The notes beneath the pieces are model-generated. The model did not search any database. It had not been told where the DNA came from and saw only the letters and a program-made list of their open reading frames with translations. The position numbers and the translations under genes are program-made. Shown in pieces: positions 7,489-14,771 of a DNA stretch of 35,390 bases. The DNA is from a bacterium (GTDB taxonomy: Bacteria; Zhuqueibacterota; QNDG01; DSAB01): positions 1-35,390 of the forward strand of contig DSAB01000138.1 in NCBI GenBank assembly GCA_011388275.1, in the 5' to 3' direction. Position 1 is the first letter of the stretch; every line of letters begins with the position of its first letter.

Positions 7489-8100
7489 ATGCCCGGTCAC
7501 TACAAACTGACGGGTCAATACGCTCGTATCGCCGAGAAGATGCTGGCTGCCACGGCCGATGTGTTGGAAAAGGCCGGCATTCCCTACATTCTGGAGGCCG
7601 GAACGCTTCTGGGTGTGGTGCGGGAGAACCGGCTTCTTCCCTGGGACGATGATGTGGACATTACCATTACCAGGCAGCATGAAAAGCGGCTGATCAAGGC
7701 GCTGCCTGCCCTGTGGCTCAGGGGATACAAGGTACGGATCAAACGGTATACCCGCGATCTGAAGTACTTCCGGAAAGGGGAGGTGCGCATCATTAAGATC
7801 AAGCATTTTACCCTGCCCTTTTTCAGGAGCGATGTGAACCTCGACATCTTTCTAAAGCGTCTGGTCGGAGACGAGTACTTCTGGACGGTGGGTGTGCACC
7901 GCCCGGTGCTAAAGAGCGTGCCGCGCCGGTTTTATGAAGAGCTGGGATCACTGGAGTTCCGCGGCCGCCGATACAGTGTGCCTGCGGATTACCGCGGCTA
8001 CCTGACCGAGCACTACGGTGACTGGCAGGCCGTGGTCAGGGAATGGAATTTTAAATTCGACGACAGAAGCGTCAGGGAAAAACTCTATGACGAAAACTGA
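7489..8100 (+). CDS. LicD-family phosphotransferase
   Basis: The 203-residue product carries the LicD hallmark at residues 38-57: G-T-L-L-G, then R-E-N, then L-L-P-W-D-D-D-V-D. These aspartates coordinate metal in this nucleotidyltransferase-fold family. LicD proteins transfer phosphocholine or other phosphodiester-linked groups from CDP carriers onto teichoic acid, lipooligosaccharide or glycoproteins; some members move ribitol phosphate (the fukutin relatives). The length is slightly short of typical 250-280 residue LicD. It starts at the base after the stop of transferase B, with GGAAAG upstream. The LicC-like cytidylyltransferase at 10001 is the natural supplier of its donor. The substrate is inferred from this pairing. 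Confidence 0.88.
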   Translation: MPGHYKLTGQYARIAEKMLAATADVLEKAGIPYILEAGTLLGVVRENRLLPWDDDVDITITRQHEKRLIKALPALWLRGYKVRIKRYTRDLKYFRKGEVRIIKIKHFTLPFFRSDVNLDIFLKRLVGDEYFWTVGVHRPVLKSVPRRFYEELGSLEFRGRRYSVPADYRGYLTEHYGDWQAVVREWNFKFDDRSVREKLYDEN

Positions 8101-8112
8101 ACAGGGCATGGC

Positions 8113-9183
8113 ATGAAGCCGGTTTATTATTACGCCAACCATATTTACCAGTTTTCCTACGCGCTGCCGCTGTACAACACCATCGGCGGTGTCTTTGTTG
8201 TTCGGGATTTGTGGCGGCTCTGGAGTTTTCTTCGTTTTTTCCGGGGGCTGGCCCGTGATGGAAAGACCCCCTTTCTGAAGACGCCCCGGGTGATTGTCAG
8301 GTCCCGTGAGAAGCTGGCCGGTCTTGATGGGATTCTTGTTTTCTTCTCCAACAGCATTGTGCCGGGTGATGACTACAGCCGAAGCATCACCATTTTTCAT
8401 GAGCACGGCACCAGTGACAAACGCTACGGCGGGAAAGCGCATGAAGAGGCCAGGGCCAAGCTGAGCGCCTATGATACCATTTTTCTCTCCGGACCCAAGA
8501 ACCGCCGGCGGCTTGAGGATATGCAACTTCGGCTTCCCGAGGAAAAACTGGTGAATATCGGCGGTTTCAGGATCGATGAATACCTCAAGGGAAATTACTC
8601 CCGGGAGCGGGAGTATGAACGGCTGAAGATAACCGACCGATCACGCAAGAACATTCTCTACGCTCCCACATGGCGGTTCGGCAAAGGAACGCTCAAGAAA
8701 TACGGGCTGCGGTTCGCGCGGGAGATCACTCGAAAGCACAACCTGATCATCAGGCCCCATTACCATGATCAGAAGTACAGCTGTCTGCTGAAGTTGCAGT
8801 GTGCATTGGCGGGCGTGAAACATGTATACTTCTCCAACGCGTCCAACATCATCAAACAGGACACATTCAACGACTTTGTGATCGCGGATCTCATGATCAG
8901 CGACATGTCATCGGTCATCTATGAGTTCCTGATTATGGGAAAGCCGGTGATTATCGTAAAAAATGATTTCGACAACTGTCATCAAATGCCGAAAGAGATG
9001 GATATCATGCAGAACGCGGATCTCTTCGAGGAAGGGGATGATATTCTTCGGCTTGTTGATGAGAACCTGGCCAATCCCCGCTTCGTCGAAACCTACAGGA
9101 AGATGGCCCGGGCCAGCTTTTACACCGAGGGCAGCGCCGTGCAGCGTGCCGCGGATTTCATCAGGAAACTGGCGGTGGAATAA
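8113..9183 (+). CDS. CDP-glycerol glycerophosphotransferase-like enzyme (C)
   Basis: This 356-residue protein is the most diverged of the three GT-B enzymes. It keeps H-E-H-G-T-S-D-K (96-103), L-Y-A-P-T-W-R (182-188), R-P-H-Y-H-D (214-219) and S-D-M-S-S-V-I-Y-E-F (263-272), but in place of the T-G-x-P-K-x-D motif it has G-G-F-R-I-D-E-Y-L (150-158), and KLHP becomes RPHYH. These changes suggest a different donor or acceptor from enzymes A and B. The N-terminus (Y-Y-Y-A-N-H-I-Y-Q-F-S-Y) has no signal peptide. ATG 8113 is set because the nearby ATG at 8107 runs into a stop after one codon. It lies 12 bases after the LicD-family gene and 4 bases before the sulfotransferase gene. Confidence 0.85.
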   Translation: MKPVYYYANHIYQFSYALPLYNTIGGVFVVRDLWRLWSFLRFFRGLARDGKTPFLKTPRVIVRSREKLAGLDGILVFFSNSIVPGDDYSRSITIFHEHGTSDKRYGGKAHEEARAKLSAYDTIFLSGPKNRRRLEDMQLRLPEEKLVNIGGFRIDEYLKGNYSREREYERLKITDRSRKNILYAPTWRFGKGTLKKYGLRFAREITRKHNLIIRPHYHDQKYSCLLKLQCALAGVKHVYFSNASNIIKQDTFNDFVIADLMISDMSSVIYEFLIMGKPVIIVKNDFDNCHQMPKEMDIMQNADLFEEGDDILRLVDENLANPRFVETYRKMARASFYTEGSAVQRAADFIRKLAVE

Positions 9184-9187
9184 ACAC

Positions 9188-9985
9188 ATGAACCGTTTTG
9201 AAGATGTCATAAAAAGGATGACGATCAATCCGGTTATTCGAAATATCGGCCGGGTGATCGATAAAAAGCATTTCCCCGGGATCCCGATTTTTGTGACGGC
9301 TTCCCCTCGATCCGGAACCACGCTGCTGCTGTCGATACTGGGAGCGCATCCCAATATCTACGCGGTGCCGGAACAGACTTATGCGTTCAGCCGCTGGACA
9401 AGAACGCCTTTCAGACGATACAGAGAGTATCCATACCGAATAGACCGGCTCTACCGGGAATTTATTTTAAAGGGTTTCGACCGATCCGCAAACCGCTGGT
9501 GTGAAAAGACGCCCCGTCATGTGGAATACATTGAAAAAATCGTCGAGTTCTACGGAGGAAGCGTACAGATTATCCACCTGATCAGGGACGGCCGGGATGT
9601 TGTGGTGTCCAGCCATCCGACCCATACAGGCAGGCATTACTGGGTGTCGGCGAACCGATGGCTGAAGAGCGTGCAGGCCGGCTGGAGTCTGCGCGAAAAG
9701 CCCTATCTGCACACGGTCTTTTATGAGGACCTGGTGAGAGATTACCGGTCCGAGATTCGTGAGATCTGTGATTTTTTGAATGAGCCCTACACGAAGTCTC
9801 TGGAAAACTGGATCGATACGACGAATATCAGGGAGAGCATCCATATCGGAGGAAAGCTGCAGCCGGTACATACCGGCGCTGTCGGCAAATGGAAGCGGCC
9901 CGAACATCGGGAGCGGGTCGCGGAATTTATGACCGATCCGGACGCGGTGGCCATGCTCCGGGAACTTGGATACAGTGTGCCATAG
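9188..9985 (+). CDS. PAPS-dependent sulfotransferase
   Basis: The 265-residue product shows both PAPS-binding signatures of the sulfotransferase superfamily: a 5'-phosphosulfate loop S-P-R-S-G-T-T-L at 39-46 and a 3'-phosphate motif L-I-R-D-G-R-D-V-V-V-S at 131-141. The C-terminal phrase G-A-V-G-K-W-K is also typical. It would transfer sulfate from PAPS to a carbohydrate hydroxyl or other acceptor. No transmembrane segment is visible, so it should act in the cytoplasm before export. ATG 9188 lies four bases after the previous stop; a longer frame upstream only overlaps transferase C. Its place inside the polymer cluster suggests that the surface product is sulfated, which is inference. Confidence 0.9.
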   Translation: MNRFEDVIKRMTINPVIRNIGRVIDKKHFPGIPIFVTASPRSGTTLLLSILGAHPNIYAVPEQTYAFSRWTRTPFRRYREYPYRIDRLYREFILKGFDRSANRWCEKTPRHVEYIEKIVEFYGGSVQIIHLIRDGRDVVVSSHPTHTGRHYWVSANRWLKSVQAGWSLREKPYLHTVFYEDLVRDYRSEIREICDFLNEPYTKSLENWIDTTNIRESIHIGGKLQPVHTGAVGKWKRPEHRERVAEFMTDPDAVAMLRELGYSVP

Positions 9986-10000
9986 TGTGATGAGGATTCA

Positions 10001-10741
10001 ATGAAACCATTACCCGCGGTCATTCTGGCTGCCGGCAGAGGAAGACGGCTCGGCAGGCTCAGTGACAATCAGCCCAAACCGATGACGGAAGTGAACGGCG
10101 TTTCGATCTTCGATAATCTGCTGGGTTCGCTGATCGCCCAGGGATTGGAACGGATCATCCTGGTCACCGGCTATCTGGATCAGATTCTGGTGAATGCAGC
10201 CAATCCCTACCGGGACCGCTGCGAGATCATTACGGTCTATAACGAAATCTACGCCACCACCAACAATATCTACTCCCTCTGGCTGGCAAGTCAATATTTG
10301 ACAGAGGGATTCTACCTGTTCGAAGCCGATATCTTTTTCGAAAACGCGGTAATGGAGTCGCTGGTCAATGCGGATCACGACGATGTCATGCTGATCGGCA
10401 AATACAATGCGCATATGGACGGCACAGTCGTTGATCTGGATGCCCGTGACCGGGTGCTTTCCATGTACCTGAAACAGCATCAGGGGGATGGATTCGACTA
10501 TTCCGACAAGTACAAAACCGTCAATTTCTACCGGATCGGCAAGGAATTCGCGGCCGGTTTCTTTTTGGAAAAAATGAAAGAACATATCGTTCAGGGGGAT
10601 CTGAATTCCTATTATGAGCTGATCATCAAGGAAGCGCTGGACAGGGGGCACCCTATTTATGGATTGAAAACCGGTCCGCACAGATGGTGGGAGATCGACA
10701 CCCTGGACGATCTGACATATTGTGAATCCCTTTTTGGATGA
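10001..10741 (+). CDS. LicC-like phosphocholine (or related) cytidylyltransferase
   Basis: This 246-residue protein is a sugar-nucleotidyltransferase-fold enzyme with the P-loop-like A-A-G-R-G-R-R-L-G at 10-18, P-K-P at 25-27 and E-A-D at 108-110. The A-T-T-N-N-I-Y-S-L-W-L-A block at 85-96 is a hallmark of the LicC group, which couples CTP to phosphocholine; close relatives (PntC) use 2-aminoethylphosphonate. It would make the CDP-linked donor for the LicD-family protein. No choline kinase, choline transporter or phosphonate biosynthesis gene is in the window, so the true substrate is open. GAGG six bases upstream supports the start. The stop is next to the exporter gene. Confidence 0.85.
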   Translation: MKPLPAVILAAGRGRRLGRLSDNQPKPMTEVNGVSIFDNLLGSLIAQGLERIILVTGYLDQILVNAANPYRDRCEIITVYNEIYATTNNIYSLWLASQYLTEGFYLFEADIFFENAVMESLVNADHDDVMLIGKYNAHMDGTVVDLDARDRVLSMYLKQHQGDGFDYSDKYKTVNFYRIGKEFAAGFFLEKMKEHIVQGDLNSYYELIIKEALDRGHPIYGLKTGPHRWWEIDTLDDLTYCESLFG

Positions 10742-10747
10742 GTGTCT

Positions 10748-12658
10748 ATGAATATTTATAAACGGATACTTGCGTTTTTCAGGCCCTATATCTCGCATGT
10801 GGTGATTTCACTTTTGCTCACCTTTATTTATGTGATGCTGAACAACGTCTCGCTGTGGGTGTCGGTTGACTTCATCGGAGAGCTGTTTCCAACGGGTCAA
10901 TCCGCGCCGGAGGAATCGGTTTCGCCGATTTCGGAGTTGATGGACAGGGCGCTGCCAGCAGATGCGGCAGAGGGCTTCGAGGTGACAGGACAGCGTAAAA
11001 AAGCCGAACCGCAAGCCAAAATGAATGTGTACCGCACCATCAAACGAGCGGTCAAGAGCGTCCTGATTCGTGAAGATCAGCTGGAAACCCTGAGGCTGGT
11101 GTGTGCGGTCATTTTTATCACTTTTTTTCTCAAGAATATTTTTGACTATCTGCGGCGTGTCATCAACCGCTTTATTCAGACACGGATCGTCGTTGATCTG
11201 CGAAATCAGATTCAGGCGGCCGCCATGCGGCTGCCTCTGGTTTTTTTCGATTCCGCACATACCAGCCGGATCACATCCATCGTTTTCAACGATGTGAAAT
11301 CGGTACGGCAGGTGCTGAGCAACAGCCTGGGAAAGATAATCCTGACACCGCTGCAGATGATCACCAACATCGTGATCCTCGTGATTATCAGCTGGAAGCT
11401 GTCGCTGATCACGTTTATCGTCATCCCCCTGAGCGGATTCATCATCATCAAGATCGGTCACAGCATGCGGCGGAAGAGCCGCCGTGTTCTGAAACAGATT
11501 TCGGAGGTCATGATGCTGTTTCAGGAGGCTGTCTCCTCAATCAGGGTCGTGAAATCCTTTACCTCGGAGGAATGGGAGATTCGAAGGTTTCAGAGAGCAA
11601 ACAGAAACTTTCAGCGGAAACAGATGCGTGCCCACTATCTGGGCCAGTTGACATCGCCGTTGAACGAAGTGACTGCGGTTTCCATTCTCATTATCCTGCT
11701 CTGGATCGGCGGCAATCTGGTCTACAAAGGCGAACTGCAGGGTGAAGATTTCATCCGGTTTCTGATTTTTCTGTTTGCCAGTCTGAGCCCTCTGCGGGAG
11801 CTTTCCGGACTCAATAATATTCTCCAGGACGGAGTGGCCGCTGCTGAGCGGATATTCGGTATCATCGACCTTCCCCACGAGAATTACGAACCGCCCGGTG
11901 CCGTTGAACTGAAGTCATTCAGGGAATCCATCCGGCTGGAGAAGGTGACGTTTGACTATGGCGATGAAACTCTGCCTGTACTGAAAAACATCAATCTGGA
12001 GATAAAAAAAAGCGAAACGGTGGCCTTCGTGGGACACAGCGGTTCGGGAAAGACGACTCTGGTGAATCTGATACCCCGGTTTTATCCGGTCCAAAAGGGA
12101 AGAATCACCATCGATGGTGTGGACATCAAAGAGGTCACCCTGAAGTCTTTGCGCGGAATGATCAGCGTTGTCAGCCAGGAAACGCTGCTGTTCAATGATA
12201 CGATTCGAAACAATATCGCATACGGTCTGGATAATGTCAGCGACGAAGCGGTGATCGAGGCGGCCAAAGCGGCCAATGCCTGGGAATTTATCGAGTCAAT
12301 GGACGGCCGGCTCGATGCCATGGTCGGAGAGCGGGGCGGCAACTTTTCCGGAGGACAGAGGCAGCGTCTTTCCATCGCCCGCGCGATTCTCAAGAATCCC
12401 CCGATTCTGATACTCGATGAGGCGACCAGCGCCCTGGACACCGAGTCGGAGAAGCTGGTGCAGGAGGCCATTAACAGCGTGATGAAGAACCGGACGGTTC
12501 TGGTCATCGCCCATCGTCTCTCGACGATCATCCACGCCGGGAAGATCGTGGTATTGAAACAGGGAGAAATTGTCGGTGTCGGAAACCATCGGGAGCTGCT
12601 TGATGCCTGTCCATTGTACCGCGTGCTTTATGAGATGCAATTTCAGGAAAATTATTAA
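10748..12658 (+). CDS. MsbA-like ABC exporter half-transporter
   Basis: The product is a 636-residue type IV ABC half-transporter with a fused six-helix membrane domain (about 1-330) and nucleotide-binding domain. Visible motifs are Walker A G-H-S-G-S-G-K-T-T near 428, signature F-S-G-G-Q-R-Q-R near 532, Walker B I-L-D-E-A-T-S-A-L-D near 554 and the H-loop A-H-R-L-S near 587. The TM1-TM2 loop is large: about 60-70 mostly hydrophilic residues with acidic and Lys-rich parts. MsbA relatives flip lipid A or other lipid-linked glycans. A GTG at 10742 would add two residues, but GGATGAG gives better spacing to ATG 10748. As the last gene of the cluster it may flip the lipid-linked polymer or its anchor; it could equally be the organism's general MsbA. 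Confidence 0.93.
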   Translation: MNIYKRILAFFRPYISHVVISLLLTFIYVMLNNVSLWVSVDFIGELFPTGQSAPEESVSPISELMDRALPADAAEGFEVTGQRKKAEPQAKMNVYRTIKRAVKSVLIREDQLETLRLVCAVIFITFFLKNIFDYLRRVINRFIQTRIVVDLRNQIQAAAMRLPLVFFDSAHTSRITSIVFNDVKSVRQVLSNSLGKIILTPLQMITNIVILVIISWKLSLITFIVIPLSGFIIIKIGHSMRRKSRRVLKQISEVMMLFQEAVSSIRVVKSFTSEEWEIRRFQRANRNFQRKQMRAHYLGQLTSPLNEVTAVSILIILLWIGGNLVYKGELQGEDFIRFLIFLFASLSPLRELSGLNNILQDGVAAAERIFGIIDLPHENYEPPGAVELKSFRESIRLEKVTFDYGDETLPVLKNINLEIKKSETVAFVGHSGSGKTTLVNLIPRFYPVQKGRITIDGVDIKEVTLKSLRGMISVVSQETLLFNDTIRNNIAYGLDNVSDEAVIEAAKAANAWEFIESMDGRLDAMVGERGGNFSGGQRQRLSIARAILKNPPILILDEATSALDTESEKLVQEAINSVMKNRTVLVIAHRLSTIIHAGKIVVLKQGEIVGVGNHRELLDACPLYRVLYEMQFQENY

Positions 12659-12692
12659 GCCGGTTTCTTACGGCTGAAAGGACCGCCTCGTC

Positions 12693-13364
12693 ATGCAGGA
12701 GCCAGGAGAATCCGTTCCGGGGATTTCGACTGTCAGGGCCTTTTCACAGGGGTGGGAGCAGCGATCCGCGGATGTGTTAAGGCGAGGCGGAATTGTGATT
12801 TATCCGACTGAAACCGTATATGGGTTGGGTTGTGATCCGTTCAATCCGAAGGCGGTCAGGCGTCTGAAACGAATGAAAGGAGACAAAAAACCGGTCCGGC
12901 CTTTCCTCATACTCGTTCCTGATGCCTTATTTGCGGAGAGCATGGCTGCCGAAGTTTCGGATACGGCGCGCCGTCTTATGCAGGAATGCTGGCCCGGTCC
13001 GCTGACCCTGATTTTCAAGGCCTCATCAAAAGCGCCGGAACCGGTCATGGCTTCGAACAGGGCCATTGCCATGCGGGTTTCATCCGATCCGGTCTGCCGG
13101 AGTCTGACGAGTGCCTTCGGGCCGCTGGTCTCCACCAGCGCCAATCTTTCGGGAAAAGAGCCGGCTTTCCGGGCCGTGGACGCGGCTTGCTGCTTTGCCG
13201 AAAAGGCGGATCTGGTGATCGACGATGGCGACAGGGGAAGCGAGCCGCCTTCCACGCTGGTGGATGTGACATCAGCCCGTCCGCGCATTCTGAGACAGGG
13301 AGCCGTCAAATGCGCGTTTCTGCTGGATCTCATTCGTGTCGAAAAGGGCGTTGATCATGCTTAG
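12693..13364 (+). CDS. tsaC: L-threonylcarbamoyladenylate synthase (TsaC/Sua5/YrdC)
   Basis: The 223-residue product makes threonylcarbamoyl-AMP from Thr, bicarbonate and ATP for the t6A37 modification of ANN-reading tRNAs. The YrdC signatures are clear: Y-P-T-E-T-V-Y-G-L-G-C-D (37-48), W-P-G-P-L-T-L-I-F (100-108), A-M-R-V (126-129) and S-T-S-A-N-L-S-G (147-154). The usual K-x-R-P basic loop appears as K-G-D-K-K-P-V-R-P. It has only the YrdC domain and no C-terminal Sua5 domain, so it is TsaC-sized. It overlaps the phosphatase gene by eight bases, the same order as ywlC-ywlE in Bacillus, which supports both calls. Confidence 0.93.
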   Translation: MQEPGESVPGISTVRAFSQGWEQRSADVLRRGGIVIYPTETVYGLGCDPFNPKAVRRLKRMKGDKKPVRPFLILVPDALFAESMAAEVSDTARRLMQECWPGPLTLIFKASSKAPEPVMASNRAIAMRVSSDPVCRSLTSAFGPLVSTSANLSGKEPAFRAVDAACCFAEKADLVIDDGDRGSEPPSTLVDVTSARPRILRQGAVKCAFLLDLIRVEKGVDHA

Positions 13365-13827
13365 AGTTCTGTTTGTATGCACGGGAAATCTCTGCCGCAG
13401 TCCGATGGCCGAAGGATTGTTCAGAAAGGAGTTCACCGGTGATTTCTCCTTGACAGCCGCTTCAGCCGGCACCATGGCCCCGAAAAATCGCCCCCCAACC
13501 GATTATTCCGTTATGACCATGATGGAAAGAGGCGTGGACATACGGCCGCATCGTTCCCGGCCTTTGACTGAAGAGATGGTGAACGAGGCGGATCTGATTC
13601 TTGTTATGGAAGACGTCCATACACGGTTCATCATCAATCAGGTTCCTGAAGCGAAAAACCGAACCCATCTGCTGGGCGGATACGGTTTGAAAAAAGGAAA
13701 GGAGATCGATGATCCAGTCGGACAGGACATGGATGTATACAGGCAAATCGCGGAAATTATCGAACGGGAAATCAGGCGCATCGCTCCCCTTCTCAAACGG
13801 GCCGCAGGAACATTGCGGAACGGTTAG
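13357..13827 (+). CDS. Low-molecular-weight protein tyrosine phosphatase family
   Basis: The 156-residue product carries the LMW-PTP catalytic loop C-T-G-N-L-C-R-S (Cys8 to Ser15) at its N-terminus and the general-acid motif D-D-P at 118-120. These cytoplasmic enzymes dephosphorylate phosphotyrosine or, in the YwlE group, phosphoarginine. In YwlE the residue at the position of Leu12 here is Thr, which is reported to be needed for arginine specificity; Leu points to a tyrosine-type enzyme. ATG 13357 is preferred to the in-frame GTG at 13336, because AAAAGGG lies eight bases before it and the family normally starts two or three residues before the first strand. Many bacteria keep LMW-PTP with surface-polysaccharide genes, but here the neighbour is tsaC. 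Confidence 0.92.
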   Translation: MLRVLFVCTGNLCRSPMAEGLFRKEFTGDFSLTAASAGTMAPKNRPPTDYSVMTMMERGVDIRPHRSRPLTEEMVNEADLILVMEDVHTRFIINQVPEAKNRTHLLGGYGLKKGKEIDDPVGQDMDVYRQIAEIIEREIRRIAPLLKRAAGTLRNG

Positions 13828-13910
13828 GCGTTTCACAGGCGAATACTCAATCGGCGCGCAATGAAACGTTCCGGATCTCTCGGCCGGTTCAGGCTGAAAG
13901 GATATCGAAG

Positions 13911-14750
13911 ATGATGCCACTGTGGATATTTGTTCGCATGCTGGTTCTGCTCTCTGAACAGGATCTTCCTCCCGAATCTTATGAACCATTTGAGAACGTT
14001 TCGGATTCAACGAACATCGCCGCCGTGCATGAAGATGAGGCGCAGCCCCCTGTCGATCCTTCCTGGCGGAAACGCCGGATTCAGCAGGATTCTTTCGGGG
14101 TTGGTGAACGGCTGATCTTTGATGTCGCCTACGGTCCGATTGTGGCCGGCGAGGCGACCATGTCCATTCCGGAAACCGTGATGTACCGCGGTCAGGTATG
14201 TTACCGGGTCGTGACAACAGCCCGGTCGACCCAATTCGTCGATACGTTTTTCAAGGTTCGTGACCGCGTGGAAACACTGATCGACATGGAAGGAATATTC
14301 CCCTGGAGATTTGAAAAGCGGATCAGGGAGGGCCGATACCGCTCGCATCGAAAAGAGATCTATGATCAGCCCTCGGAGAGAGTGTATTATAAAAAGGATA
14401 CGATCGATGTGGCTCCCTATATACAGGGTGTTCTTTCGTCTTTCTATTTTGTTCGAACCATGGACCTGGAAGTGGGAAAGCATTTTGACATCGACAACTT
14501 CGGAGACGGGAAAATTTATCCTCTGAGAGTGCTCGTCCACAAGAAAGAGAAGGTGCGCGTGCCGGCCGGAACCTTCAAGTGCATTCTCGTTGAACCCATA
14601 CTCAAGGAAGAGGGGATATTCAAGCATGAGGGGCGCCTTCGTATCTGGCTGACGGATGACGCCTATCGCATGCCGGTTCTGATGAAGAGCAAGGCGCTGA
14701 TCGGATCCATCGACGCGCGGCTGACCCGTTATACCCGCCATCGCAACTGA
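13911..14750 (+). CDS. DUF3108-domain envelope protein
   Basis: The 279-residue product has a short hydrophobic N-terminus (about residues 2-14), then a low-complexity Pro/Glu-rich linker to about residue 58, then a DUF3108-like beta-rich domain. Recognisable parts are the opening F-G-V-G-E-R-L-I-F-D-V-A-Y-G and G-E-A-T-M, the middle R-V-P-A-G-T-F-K-C-I-L-V-E-P, and the closing L-R-I-W-L-T-D-D and P-V-L-M-K-S-K. Family members are thought to be periplasmic or outer-membrane associated and are often found near lipid or polysaccharide genes; no activity is established. Start codons at 13911 and 13914 are both possible. The N-terminal hydrophobic core is short for a signal peptide, so export is probable but not certain. 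Confidence 0.85.
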   Translation: MMPLWIFVRMLVLLSEQDLPPESYEPFENVSDSTNIAAVHEDEAQPPVDPSWRKRRIQQDSFGVGERLIFDVAYGPIVAGEATMSIPETVMYRGQVCYRVVTTARSTQFVDTFFKVRDRVETLIDMEGIFPWRFEKRIREGRYRSHRKEIYDQPSERVYYKKDTIDVAPYIQGVLSSFYFVRTMDLEVGKHFDIDNFGDGKIYPLRVLVHKKEKVRVPAGTFKCILVEPILKEEGIFKHEGRLRIWLTDDAYRMPVLMKSKALIGSIDARLTRYTRHRN

Positions 14751-14771
14751 ATCATTGGAGGAACCACCGTA

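Noticed and set aside
6565-7806. A minus-strand open frame of 413 codons opposite transferase B and LicD
   Set aside because: It has no ribosome binding site or recognisable motif, and the plus-strand genes it opposes carry clear family signatures. It is a by-product of codon bias.
8963-9187. Extension of the sulfotransferase to 8963
   Set aside because: The extra 75 residues lie inside transferase C and have no family content; 9188 gives a normal-length sulfotransferase.
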